64,000 nt of DNA from Tubulanus polymorphus. Its lineage: Eukaryota > Nemertea > Palaeonemertea > Tubulaniformes > Tubulanidae. The DNA lies in contig NC_134029.1 in the NCBI RefSeq assembly GCF_964204645.1, forward strand, positions 13,940,850 to 14,004,849, in the 5' to 3' direction. The stretch's first letter is position 1. Each line of letters opens with the position of its first letter. The notes under the pieces were generated by a model. That model saw only the letters and a list, made by a program, of their open reading frames with translations, was not told the DNA's origin and made no database searches. The position numbers and the translations under genes were made by a program. Below are positions 1 through 10,279 of the stretch, in pieces.

Positions 1-336
1 ATGGTGCCCTTTTTCATTCTTACCTTTGTATACGAAATAGAAATCTCCAGAACATAATTCTTCTAAATCTTCACTTGATAATCTATGAAATCTATCCGGT
101 AAATATGTTCTGAATTTATGTGTATTTCCTTTTAATCCTTCATATTCTAAGTGTATAACTAATTTATCTCCATAGTTATTAGTAACTGTATCAATATTTG
201 TAATTAGATATTTCTTATGGATTGTTAATTCTGATAACTTTTTGAATTTATAATCTACAGATTTTACATTTGTAGTATCTTTTATTCTATCTAGAAATAA
301 TTTGTTGTTCTCACTGTTTGCTTGTTTACTCTCCAT
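1..336 (-). CDS. Small Polinton ORF, outer tandem copy (cut by window edge)
   Basis: An open frame from the ATG at 334-336 runs off the left edge after 112 codons. The protein starts MESKQANSENNK and is nearly identical to the 119-residue ORF at 46882-47241, but its C-terminal end reads KNEKGHH instead of diverging. It lies about 30 bases after the end of a polymerase fragment, the same spacing as in the other copies, so it is a regular downstream partner of the polymerase. It has no membrane segment or signal peptide and is rich in charged residues. I do not recognise its family or function. Confidence 0.6.
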   Translation of the reverse strand, partial: MESKQANSENNKLFLDRIKDTTNVKSVDYKFKKLSELTIHKKYLITNIDTVTNNYGDKLVIHLEYEGLKGNTHKFRTYLPDRFHRLSSEDLEELCSGDFYFVYKGKNEKGHH

Positions 337-365
337 TTATAATACATATTTTTATTAAAATTTGA

Positions 366-1034
366 TTAACACGTTAGAATTCTTTTCATTATCTCGTTCT
401 CTTTTGTTTCCTCTCTTTTAAATTTTAAGTATTCATCTAAATTACAACCATAAGCAACTGTATGAATTCCATCATCTAAAATATATCTTTTATCATCAAA
501 TGGGTTTAGACTTATCTTTTCAATTTCTTCAATAAACATTTCATGATCTTCAGATCTTAAACATCTCATCTTATGTTTTCTAACTTCTTCATTGAATATA
601 CAATTGATGTAATCTTTGAAATGAATATTCTACTACACTTTTGGTTATTCCTTTTAACTTTTTAGCTTCATGTTCTTTAGTTTTATATGAATACATTTTA
701 GATCTAATACCTATGAACTCTATCATTTCTTCACCACCTTATTCATCTTTGAATTTACCGGGAACTTTTTTATTATCATTGCTAAACAATTCATGATCTT
801 TAGGATAGTTTCTAAAATCAAAATGATGTTTTAATGTTTTTAAATCATCAGTTATGTTATCAGTTTTTATCTTTAATATGTAACTGTCAGTATCAAAATA
901 TAGTATTTCTATATGTTTTTCTCCCAAAAAGTGGTTGTAATACATTATAATAGAATTCATACATTAGTAATTTTGATAATTCTAAAACTGAAGCGCCAAC
1001 ATAGATTGGTTTATTAAATTTCATTGATGTTCTT
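366..1034 (-). pseudogene. Duplicated 3' fragment of Polinton DNA polymerase B
   Basis: This is a second copy of the last third of the polymerase gene at 1488-4774. It includes palm motif C (YFDTDSYI) and the C-terminal tail ending KRILTC. It shares the in-frame TAA of the longer copy just after KFKDE, near 736-738. It also lacks five bases near 630 that are present at the matching place in the longer copy, which puts the tail out of frame. The homology stops abruptly at 1034, inside the gene, so it never encoded a complete enzyme. Confidence 0.85.
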
Positions 1035-1105
1035 ATAATTTGTAAGTTTTCTTGAATCAACAAATATTCTGTATTCTTTTAATTCTACCATTTATTTTAC
1101 ATATT

Positions 1106-1458
1106 TTATTCGAAATCTATTTCATGGTGCCCTTTTTCATTCTTACCTTTGTATACGAAATAGAAATCTCCAGAACATAATTCTTCTAAATCTTCACTTG
1201 ATAATCTATGAAATCTATCCGGTAAATATGTTCTGAATTTATGTGTATTTCCTTTTAATCCTTCATATTCTAAGTGTATAACTAATTTATCTCCATAGTT
1301 ATTAGTAACTGTATCAATATTTGTAATTAGATATTTCTTATGGATTGTTAATTCTGATAACTTTTTGAATAATAATCTACAGATTTTACATTTGTAGTAT
1401 CTTTTATTCTATCTAGAAATAATTTGTTGTTCTCACTGTTTGCTTGTTTACTCTCCAT
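1106..1458 (-). pseudogene. Small Polinton ORF, inner copy, frameshifted
   Basis: This is the same small ORF as at 1-336 and 46882-47241, starting at the ATG at 1456-1458 and ending at the TAA at 1106-1108. The natural C-terminus is visible here as KGHHEIDFE. One base is missing near 1370, in an AT run where the outer copy reads gaatttataatc, so the frame breaks about 30 codons in. It lies 30 bases downstream of the polymerase end. Function is unknown. Confidence 0.75.
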
Positions 1459-2160
1459 TTATAATACATATTTTTATTAAAATTTGATTAACACGTTAGA
1501 ATTCTTTTCATTATCTCGTTCTCTTTTGTTTCTTCTCTTTTAAATTTTAAGTATTCATCTAAATTACAACCATAAGCAACTGTATGAATTCCATCATCTA
1601 AAATATATCTTTTATCATCAAATGGGTTTAGACTTATCTTTTCAATTTCTTCAATAAACATTTCATGATCTTCAGATCTTAAACATCTCATCTTATGTTT
1701 TCTAACTTCTTCATTGAATATACAATTGATGTAATCTTTGAAATGAATATTCTTTTCTACTACACTTTTGGTTATTCCTTTTAACTTTTTAGCTTCATGT
1801 TCTTTAGTTTTATATGAATACATTTTAGATCTAATACCTATGAACTCTATCATTTCTTCACCACCTTATTCACCTTTGAATTTACCGGGAACTTTTTTAT
1901 TATCATTGCTAAACAATTCATGATCTTTAGGATAGTTTCTAAAATCAAAATGATGTTTTAATGTTTTTAAATCATCAGTTATGTTATCAGTTTTTATCTT
2001 TAATATGTAACTGTCAGTATCAAAATATAGTATTTCTATATGTTTTTCTCCAAAAAGTGGTTGTAATACATTATAATAGAATTCATACATTAGTAATTTT
2101 GATAATTCTAAAACTGAAGCGCCAACATAGATTGGTTTATTAAATTTCATTGATGTTCTT
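1124..2160. repeat. Tandem duplication, inner unit
   Basis: This is the partner of the duplication at 1-1034. It lies inside the contiguous polymerase gene and small ORF and is therefore the parental copy. The right boundary falls within coding sequence, right after the stretch encoding MKFNKPIYVGASVLEL in reading direction. Confidence 0.85.
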
Positions 2161-4774
2161 CTCATCTTAACTGCGGCTAAATTTTCATCAAATATTCTGT
2201 TACCAATGAACTTAGGATATGTTTGTAAATGTCTAATTCTTTTACCATTACTAACTAACTCAATATCATTTCTATTTCTAATATTTTCACAAGTCTTACC
2301 ATAGAATGCATTATTCATTAACTTGACGAAATCTTTCTCGAAATCAGTTTTAGCTTCAGTTCTCTGTTTGGTGTTAAAATCTATATATTTTTCTAACCAC
2401 TTAGATTGACTAAATGAAATATATCTATGTACTTTTTTTAGAATCATTCCTTGATTCAAATAAAACTTTAACATTCTATAATGTACTACATAATTATATT
2501 TATCTTCTTGAGTTACCATTAACTTTTCTGTATGAATATGATTTTCGGGTTTAATTCTTTTTTGGTAATTTGATAATTCTTCATGAGTTACAGTTTTATG
2601 TTCTGGACAGTATGCTAGATTTCTAGATTTAAATTTTATATGTTCTGGATATTCTAAATCTACAACAAAGAAGTAACCAGTAACTGAATCATCTGCAATA
2701 TCTAGAATTCTTCCAATCAAATTTATCATTATTCATGTTGTAAAACTTCAGTTATTTCAAATACTCCATAAGGTTGTGGTTCCATCATTGCCCAACCATA
2801 TAAATTATTTGCATCTATATATAATAACTTATATCCAGGGTTATCATTTACATTGAAATATCTATTGCCTAATACACCTGAAACTCCTCCTCTTATAGAT
2901 TTTTCAAATAATAGTAATTGATCTATATTTGTTAACAAATCCATTTTTATATCTGTAAATTCTAATCCACAATACCATGTTAAACCTGGGCTAGAATAAC
3001 AATGACAAGGATCAATATTAGAATATTTTAGGTTTACATCTCTAAACCTTTCGAATATATCAGTTAATAATAATACATCTGATTTTAGATATAAATCTAC
3101 TAATTGCCCATGATTTTTCATTCTAAAATGATTCCAAATATTCAATGTTCTATTATATACTTCATCTTTAACATATTCATTTTTTAATTCATCATAGAAT
3201 TGTTCTTTCAATAATTCAGTTATGTTAAAATCATTATGATTTTTATAGAAAGAATATGGAATTGCTCCTTTATATCTCATTAATTGAAAATCATCATTAT
3301 TTGGGTAGTGTTGTTTTAATATTTTTAATTCATCATCAACTAATGATTTTGATAAGTTATCTAATGAACTATTTAAAAATCTATATGAATCTATAAATCT
3401 TAGGCAACCAAATTGGAATGATATATAATTCTCAGATGTTTTAGCTAACATTCTAAATTTATAAGTTGGTATTTTATCTTTTGATCTATTTGAATTTAAT
3501 CTTTCTATTTCATTATTAATTTCTTCTATTTTATGACATAACTGCTTGATAAATAAATGTGCATCATATCCTGATAGATTATGAAATATAACTGGTACAA
3601 AGTTAATTTTCTTAGCTTGTAAGTTACAATTCTCATGTGCAGCGCCTCTAAACTTTCCATTCAAATGATCATGGTCTCTTACTTTTTTATCTTTATAATT
3701 AAATATCTTTTCACAATAATAACATTTATCTGCAAACGCAAATACTTCTTTATCTTCTTCTGTCATTATAATTTCTATATTTGTATTCAATAATTTACTA
3801 AATCTTATTTCATATTCAATTAATAAGTCACAAAAATGATTTATAACATTTTCATTTCTATAATGATAATATTCACTTTCAATTAGTTCTGGATAATCAG
3901 ATTTAATATATAACCCGAAAGCTGCAGCTGATTGATGAATCTTTTTAATAGTATTTGTTTTTGGTGGTTCATCTGAAAAATCATTTTCATTAGAATTTAA
4001 TTTCTTTCTTTTATAATATATTTCTTTTCTATCTTGATCAGTTAATTCTTTATTTAATGATTCAAAATCTCGATATATAACAAATGGAACTTTATTTTTG
4101 TAATCATATTTTTTGAATTCTAATATTTTATCCTTTTCATTTGGTAAAACTAATTTACAATAATCATGATTTTCACATAATTGTTTATGATTTAATAATG
4201 TACTTTCATTACTGAATCTATGTAAAAATTTTCTACATAGATATATTTTATTATGGTGATCACTTTCAGTTCTAAAGAATAAATCTATTTGTTTAATCCA
4301 CATATAATGATTCTCATAATATAATATATCTATAACATCGTTTGAATCATAATCTTTTGATAGATATAAAGGTTCTAATGTATAATGTTTTATATTGTTA
4401 CCTTTTGTATTTGGTAATTTGATTAAATCAAATACATTTATCTTTATATTATTATCTCTTTCTATTTTTGGGATGTTTTTAATTATAACAGGATACTTAT
4501 CTATCTTATAATTATTTTCAAATTGTTTATAATGAATTAATCTAAAACTATGTTGTTTATAATCTTCAACTGGGTGTAAACAACTTATTATAGCCCATAG
4601 AAAACATTTATCATCTTCATTTTGTACAGTTATAACAGCATTAGTTATAAATGGTAGTTTAATATAACTCGATGCTTCAATATCTGGTTCTTTATAATAT
4701 GATACGTTATTTTCATCAATTGGTTTTGATTTAATTAACTTATTATATTTTGTGTTATAAACATGTAAAGTCAT
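1488..4774 (-). pseudogene. Polinton-like protein-primed DNA polymerase B (left copy)
   Basis: Family B DNA polymerase of the organellar/viral, protein-primed type that replicates Polinton/Maverick-like elements. I place the start at 4774 (MTLHVYNTKYNK), as in the right-hand copy. The frame continues upstream into the LTR only by chance. Visible parts in order are an exonuclease I motif (DFESLN), an HNH/endonuclease VII-like zinc patch (CYYCEKIF, then VRDHDHLNG and CN), exonuclease II (GYDAHLF), exonuclease III (YLKSDVLLL), motif A (YIDANNLYGW), motif B (KLMNNAFYGK) and motif C (YFDTDSY). It is broken by a frameshift near 2729 (two A residues fewer than the right copy) and an in-frame TAA at 1863-1865. 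The exonuclease I motif is preceded by R (YRDFE) where the right copy has G. Confidence 0.9.
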
Positions 4775-4789
4775 AAATATTATTTCATC

Positions 4790-4793
4790 AAAT
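4790..4793. repeat. Target site duplication AAAT, left side of element 1
   Basis: AAAT directly precedes the TGTCG start of the left LTR and recurs at 31591-31594 directly after the right LTR. Four-base duplications are usual for Ty3/gypsy integrases. Joining the flanks gives the uninterrupted sequence seen in the right Polinton copy between its zinc-finger and polymerase genes (about 43520-43545). Confidence 0.9.
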
Positions 4794-5252
4794 TGTCGTG
4801 CGACCTGGAGGGGGAAGCCCGAAATTGCTGTGGGAGAGCGCCGCTGTTCTTGTTCGTGACGTATGCACTTCCCCTCCTGTCCTGCACGGCGATATAGAAA
4901 CCAGAGACCAAACATAACCAACAACTAAACTCAGGTTGATAAAATGATGCAAGGGTTCTATTGCATGAAACTTAACCAAATGACAACTGACAATATCATA
5001 TCACCCTTACCCTACTTGGTGCGCTGCCTCTGCTCTGGTCGAAGCCGCCAATGTTGCTCTCCCTCTCCGTTTTTCCCCGTGAGTACCGTGCCTTTATTCT
5101 AGAAATTTATCTTATCTAATTCCGGGTTTGAACATAAAGCTTTTAATTATTCTATAATTACTAAACAGCAGGAATTGTCCCACGAGCTTGAGATAGCGTA
5201 ATAGCAGAAAGTGATACGTAGTTAAATTGATTAAAATGCCTATGTCACAACA
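4794..5252 (-). repeat. 3' LTR of element 1
   Basis: 459 bp. On the minus strand it begins TGTTGTGACATAGG and ends GTCGCACGACA, so it has the TG...CA ends of LTRs. It matches 31132-31590 with four differences counted by eye. A minus-strand AATAAA lies at 5093-5098. A short ORF at 4788-4979 is LTR sequence and not a gene. Confidence 0.95.
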
Positions 5253-5275
5253 TTACCCCCCACTCAATTCAAAGT
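5253..5275 (-). promoter_or_regulatory. Polypurine tract of element 1
   Basis: Read on the minus strand, the bases next to the 3' LTR are purine-rich (GAGTGGGGGGTAA). This is the expected position and composition for the plus-strand primer of reverse transcription. Confidence 0.8.
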
Positions 5276-5304
5276 GTCCCACTTTGACAAAAAGAAAAAT
5301 AATA

Positions 5305-5343
5305 AATATATATATATATATATATATATACATATGTATATAT
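5305..5343. repeat. (TA)n microsatellite
   Basis: Alternating TA run with one interruption (catatg). Confidence 0.9.
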
Positions 5344-6370
5344 CAAACCCAGAGCACAGGCAACGCAACCATACAACTTTCCTAGCGACAAATCGCATTT
5401 ATAAACTAAAAATTAAATTTGACATAACTGAACTTACACAATAATAATTCAACACAAAAAAATTGAAACATTTCGTATAAATATTACAACAATATTCTAA
5501 TTGGAAGATGATTATGATCCGTTTGAATAAGTTTATTCTATACTTTTGCTATCTTCTCGTTAATGTATAATAATTAAACCATCTATGCCTATCAATTGCA
5601 CTTATACCACAATATATTATTAGGTTATTATGTTGACGAATTTCCATGTATTATTTAAATTTATAGCAAATTGACATATATAATTCAATTTTAGTTAATT
5701 ATGATAAACAATATATGTTCCTTATAAACAACGCAACTGAATATGTAGTATTTTTCCACTTTCAAATACATATACATCACTAGTGTATCATTATACAACT
5801 TCCCGTAATGATTCCACAACTCAATCATTAAGGTTATGATTCAGTTTTAATGCAAGCAGATTAAAGACTTAAGAAATTAATCTCAATATTTGTTTATTGT
5901 ATAGTTTACTTATTCTAACCTGCTTTCATAGTCGATAGAACATTTACTATAATTGCCTTTTCTTGATATAGCTATAATCATGTGTTAAGATATACATGTT
6001 ACAAATCGTTTAAACACAAATATTATTCTCAATCATCGAATTACGTTCAACATCCAATTCGTCATCGTTTATTGTTGAAGTTGTCCCAGCCATCAATTCC
6101 TTGACTTCATTTCTACCGATAGTTTCTTTAGAACTTATCCACTATATGTTTATCGTCTTGATCCGGTCCAAACAAAGCGAAGTATCTTGGGGAAATAACA
6201 TTTAAAACATGTATACAACAAGTTATATGTCACTACTATTTTTGTCTTACGTGTAATATCAAATAATTATATGCTTATTTTATCTAAGCAATCAATTTGC
6301 TATAATCTACGGAATCACAATCATATTTCCATAATTTTACCTAACAATCCTTATTTTCATTACAGTATTA

Positions 6371-6552
6371 TTTTCCTTTCTTTCCTTAAGGGATTAACAA
6401 AATTATTTTTCCTTTTTTTTTTTCCTTAAGTGATTAACAAAATTATTTTTTCCTTATCTATTCCTGAAGGGATAAACAAAAAATTATACATATTTTTATT
6501 TTTTTTTTTTATTTTATTTTTTTTCATTCTCTTTCCTTAAGGGATTAACAAC
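6371..6552. repeat. T-rich tandem repeat with CCTTAAGGGATTAACAA core
   Basis: Four imperfect copies of a core reading ccttaaggg/attaacaaaatta, separated by long T runs, inside the env-LTR spacer of element 1. Confidence 0.8.
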
Positions 6553-7149
6553 GTTTGTAATTAACTACAAAACGATAAATCATCTATTTTATATATTCCC
6601 TTGTTTTATATCAATTTCATACAATAGTGTATGATGACATATATAATATATGTATTTGTATTAAGCTAAAAAACAAAATGACAATTCATAATCCTGCCAC
6701 TTATCGATGTGTGCAAATCACTTTTTATCGGTTTTATTGCATAATTCAACGAATGGAGATTAAACGTGCACCTAATAAATTTCATTCTTGCCAAACCGTT
6801 TGAATCATCATTAATTTATTTATATTTGCATTATAACCGAGAAATTGTTTATTTACCTTATCCTCAATTAGGCTAGTCATCACCAATAATTGCAATTAAC
6901 ACCATAACCACATTATTTCGACACCCGATACCTTATTTTGCAACTCACTTAGTACCATTTCCTCTAGTATACAACCGTAAATTGTTTTTTTTTCCAAAAA
7001 TTTAACCATTTAATATCCTTCACCTTTAACGATTATTTACGTCAAACTTGGATACAAAGATTTTCGGGGTAAAATTTGTAACCTAGGAGCCAGTTGATTT
7101 ATTAACGGGATTTCATATTCCTTCGAAGTTTGTAATTGATTTGACGTAA

Positions 7150-9486
7150 CTATTTCGTTAATGCCATCATTATCGATTTCATTAGTAAATGAAGCGACAA
7201 CAGCATGACTTGGTTTTGCCAAACTTTTTTATATTTTCTAAATGCCAAAACCAAGGAAATTTTATTTTTGCCATTCAGAATCTGTTTTAATTTAGACAAA
7301 TTTGTTGACAATGGTATCGTAACATCCAAAGGAAAAATGTAATTAGTACCATTAGTACAATTGAATGATTTAGTTTGCCACTGCAAATTTAACTTAGAAC
7401 TCCCGTAGAAATTTGACAATTGCACTTCTGTCGGCGGAGCAACATTAACTTCACATCGATTCGAACAAGCCAAAAGTTTCATTAATTCCAAATCAACCTT
7501 TCCAGCCCCGTTTTCTAAGCGTAGTTTCAAACGGGCTGGGGCTTCGTCGAGTACAGAGCAGCAGCAACAAGCAGGTAGACAGTGACGAAGTCGACGCAAG
7601 CACGCCATCAAAATTGGTCTAAATAGAATAAGTAAAACCCCAACAACGATGACTAAAAATAAAAACACATCTACCCGAAAACTAATCGGGTGTTCACTCT
7701 TAATATTAACAATTTCAGTAAAATTAATATGATTTGCTAACTCATTAATATCAAACGACTCGTACAAATTATATGCCCTAACTGACGGAACATATGCACC
7801 CATAACTAAACCTAAACCCCCTGATTTGTAGCAAACAAATATAGAGATAATCATAGACAAAGTAGAAATAGCTATCGCACAGCTTGCTAAAATTTTAATA
7901 ACAAGTCCTATTGGAGTGTAATCTTCAATTGAAGGCAACGACTTTAAAGCGTCTGCTTTTGATTTAAAGATTAATTTATCCTTTACAAGACTCCCTGCTA
8001 ATTTTTTAAAATCTACCGAAAATTTTTGATCGACCATAGCAACATCTTTCCATTTAGCCTCAGCCAATCCAAAGCTTGGTAAAGGAACATTCGGTGTTTT
8101 ATTATAATGACTCCCCCCTGTAACCGATCTAAGGTCCTTTTTCGAAAATAAAGAATGCAACACCGGTAAGTTTACTGGATGCGACATTGTAATCTCTCCC
8201 GATACATGACATGAACCAATTCTTGCTGGTATCAAAAACGTCGTGCTTTTTAGAATACACCCACAAGAGAGACGAATTATACAAAATAAACATCCTGGCA
8301 CCGCTCGCGGTTGATTTGGTGGACAAATCATCGTCCATTGTGTATCACTTCCACTTGCAAGGAATCTATCATTTCCAAGATCTACCGCACCCTCAAACAG
8401 TCCCCCAGTTTCAAATCTAAACTGGCAGTATTTATGTACTAAAATTGGTTTGTCAAAAAATAATGCATTTTCACAACTAGTTTGTGCGTTAGGAAGCGGA
8501 AAAACTACCAATCGGTAGAGATCAAAATAGTTATCTGACGATGCTAACGGAAACTTTACAGTTATATATATGAATCGTTCTGACCTCGCAAACCTTATAT
8601 CTCTGAACTGATAATAAAAACCAACGTCGTGATGTGCCAACTTAAAATTCGAATACTTTCGTTCTTGCGAAATTTGAGTTATAGTCTTAGCTATCATAGT
8701 AGGCGGTATTAAGGCACGAGGTAAATAACCTTGTGTAAGGCGTTCTGCCCCTTGCACCCAATCAGTTATCCTTATTTGTATTTCCTGTAAAGTTTCTATA
8801 TATGAAGCAACATGCTGCATCAGATAAATGACCGCAATTATCATGTCATTTGTGGTTGCACTTTTTGTTTTAAGAAAACGAACTTGCGACTCCAATTGTT
8901 GAATGAGTTCATGGTTACTTTGTAACGCTGTAAATGCGTTGTTAATCCTATAATCAGTTGCATTAATATAAGATGATAATTTACCAGCTAATTTTGTCAT
9001 AAAAACAGATGACAATTGTTCTTGTTTTTCTATAGCTTTAATATGTTCCCCAATAACCGCAACTTCTGATTCTGTCGCTAAACCGAACAATGAAGAAAAA
9101 ATACTACCTAAAAATCCTAGCGCTGACCTCTTATGCCTAATTTTATCCGACTGTAAGTTAATAGTTAGTGGAATCATCCGTCTTACTTCACCTAACCTAT
9201 CTGAAATATGTTGAAGTGATGACTTTCTCATACGTTGTAATTTACTTATCATTGCCTTAATAGGTTTGCAAATAACAAAATCTTTGTCAGCACACGATGC
9301 CGTGATAGGCGGAACTTGAGGTAAATTAATGAAGGGTATAGCAAATGTATGTGTCCAAAATGATTTTCCATCTTGAATACCTCCAATACGATGAAATGCG
9401 ACCCCATAACTCGGGCGTAATACTGTTTGTTGCTTCCCCAAAACCTCTGTCATAAATATCAAATATGCCACACATATCGTCAACAT
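7150..9486 (-). CDS. env: Envelope-like glycoprotein of element 1 (intact frame)
   Basis: Putative fusion glycoprotein of a Ty3/gypsy element. I prefer the Met at 9484-9486 because it is followed at once by a hydrophobic signal peptide (LTICVAYLIFMTEVLG). The open frame extends to 9591, giving 813 residues, and the residue numbers below count from that point. A furin-type site RHKR (152-155) is followed by a Gly/Phe-rich segment (SALGFLGSIFSSLFG) like the fusion peptide of errantivirus and baculovirus F proteins. A helical stretch (about 175-275), cysteine-rich middle, two hydrophobic segments (about 561-586 and 641-664) and a cysteine cluster at 671-678 follow. It overlaps the end of pol, so it is probably made from a spliced RNA. 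The family assignment is inferred from layout and not from a search. Confidence 0.82.
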   Translation of the reverse strand: MLTICVAYLIFMTEVLGKQQTVLRPSYGVAFHRIGGIQDGKSFWTHTFAIPFINLPQVPPITASCADKDFVICKPIKAMISKLQRMRKSSLQHISDRLGEVRRMIPLTINLQSDKIRHKRSALGFLGSIFSSLFGLATESEVAVIGEHIKAIEKQEQLSSVFMTKLAGKLSSYINATDYRINNAFTALQSNHELIQQLESQVRFLKTKSATTNDMIIAVIYLMQHVASYIETLQEIQIRITDWVQGAERLTQGYLPRALIPPTMIAKTITQISQERKYSNFKLAHHDVGFYYQFRDIRFARSERFIYITVKFPLASSDNYFDLYRLVVFPLPNAQTSCENALFFDKPILVHKYCQFRFETGGLFEGAVDLGNDRFLASGSDTQWTMICPPNQPRAVPGCLFCIIRLSCGCILKSTTFLIPARIGSCHVSGEITMSHPVNLPVLHSLFSKKDLRSVTGGSHYNKTPNVPLPSFGLAEAKWKDVAMVDQKFSVDFKKLAGSLVKDKLIFKSKADALKSLPSIEDYTPIGLVIKILASCAIAISTLSMIISIFVCYKSGGLGLVMGAYVPSVRAYNLYESFDINELANHINFTEIVNIKSEHPISFRVDVFLFLVIVVGVLLILFRPILMACLRRLRHCLPACCCCSVLDEAPARLKLRLENGAGKVDLELMKLLACSNRCEVNVAPPTEVQLSNFYGSSKLNLQWQTKSFNCTNGTNYIFPLDVTIPLSTNLSKLKQILNGKNKISLVLAFRKYKKVWQNQVMLLSLHLLMKSIMMALTK

Positions 9487-9514
9487 TTTCTGAAAAGAGA
9501 CAACCGATTTAACA

Positions 9515-10279
9515 TTAATGTTTTCGTTTCTTACGTTTATTTGGTTTTTTGTCCCAATATTCCCGTAGAATAGCCGCTGAAAGGTTTTCACTTTTCTCCC
9601 ATGTGTTCTCCGCTGAAGGAAAATCTAACCATTTTATGCGATATTGAAACTTTCCTTTCGACTTCCTATGCCTTAAAATTTTCTCTACATAATAAATTTG
9701 TTCTGATATTTCGTTATCTTTGATTTCTACTTTTCTGTTTCCTGTGTCCGTTCCTCGATTACTTATACTTTCATTAATAACCTCTTGAGTAGGCCCACTG
9801 GGGGGACCCACTTTTTGCGAGAGTTGGTCCAGTTGATCTTCCTGAAAATTCTGCACCACAATACCTGGGTCCGGTGATCGAAGATCTGGTCCAACATACC
9901 ACTTCATTCTAGCGGCATGCACTGGATTAGACTTGAGTGTATTATTTCTGTCACTAACCATATATGTGTTTGGTCCAATTTTCTTCCTTACTGTCCAGGG
10001 ACCCGTCCAGCGATGTAATAATTTTGTTGAGAGTTTCTTAACCTTTCTTGGTGTGAATATCCACACCCGATCACCTATATTAAACGGAGGATCGAAGGCC
10101 TTTTTGTCATAGTGACTTTTCATTATCTTTTGAGCCTTTTGTATACGTTTTAAAGCCAATTCTTGTGCTTCTGTCATTCCTGAAATGACATCTGCAATGA
10201 AATGTTCCACATCATGGTATTTAAAATCTGGCTGCAATAGTGCCATATCCATCGGCAGGCGTGGTTCTCTGCCATACAT
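9515..10279 (-). CDS. pol: Element 1 pol: integrase C-terminus with chromodomain
   Basis: Continuation of the integrase of the ORF at 10279-12429, in the next frame. It starts at MYGREPRLPMD, the usual integrase sequence after the catalytic core, and carries a GPY/F-type module (LLHRWTGPWTVRKKIGPNTY). A C-terminal chromodomain follows (YYVEKILRHRKSKGKFQYR, then KWLDFPSAENTWE). Chromodomains of this kind can direct integration to marked chromatin. The break upstream lies in a T run one base shorter than the reading frame needs. The end overlaps the upstream part of the env frame. Confidence 0.88.
   Translation of the reverse strand: MYGREPRLPMDMALLQPDFKYHDVEHFIADVISGMTEAQELALKRIQKAQKIMKSHYDKKAFDPPFNIGDRVWIFTPRKVKKLSTKLLHRWTGPWTVRKKIGPNTYMVSDRNNTLKSNPVHAARMKWYVGPDLRSPDPGIVVQNFQEDQLDQLSQKVGPPSGPTQEVINESISNRGTDTGNRKVEIKDNEISEQIYYVEKILRHRKSKGKFQYRIKWLDFPSAENTWEKSENLSAAILREYWDKKPNKRKKRKH

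Larger units (their letters stand above)
1..1034. repeat. Tandem duplication, outer unit
   Basis: This stretch matches 1124-2160 almost base for base. It covers the small ORF and the last third of the polymerase gene. The two units are separated by about 90 bases (1035-1123) that include the true end of the inner small ORF and roughly 70 bases of unmatched filler. The unit continues beyond the window edge. Confidence 0.85.
5276..7149 (-). other. Spacer between env and 3' LTR of element 1, no gene seen
   Basis: About 1.9 kb of AT-rich DNA inside the element with no ORF I can support. It holds a (TA)n run and a T-rich tandem repeat, listed separately. Element 2 has a comparable 1.6-kb spacer in the same place, although I saw no clear sequence match between them. 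It may be an untranslated region of the env transcript. Confidence 0.6.

Noticed and set aside
4788-4979. ORFs joining LTR sequence to the polymerase (also 31038-31317)
   Set aside because: They arise from reading through LTR junctions. The polymerase start at 4774 matches the copy that has no LTR.
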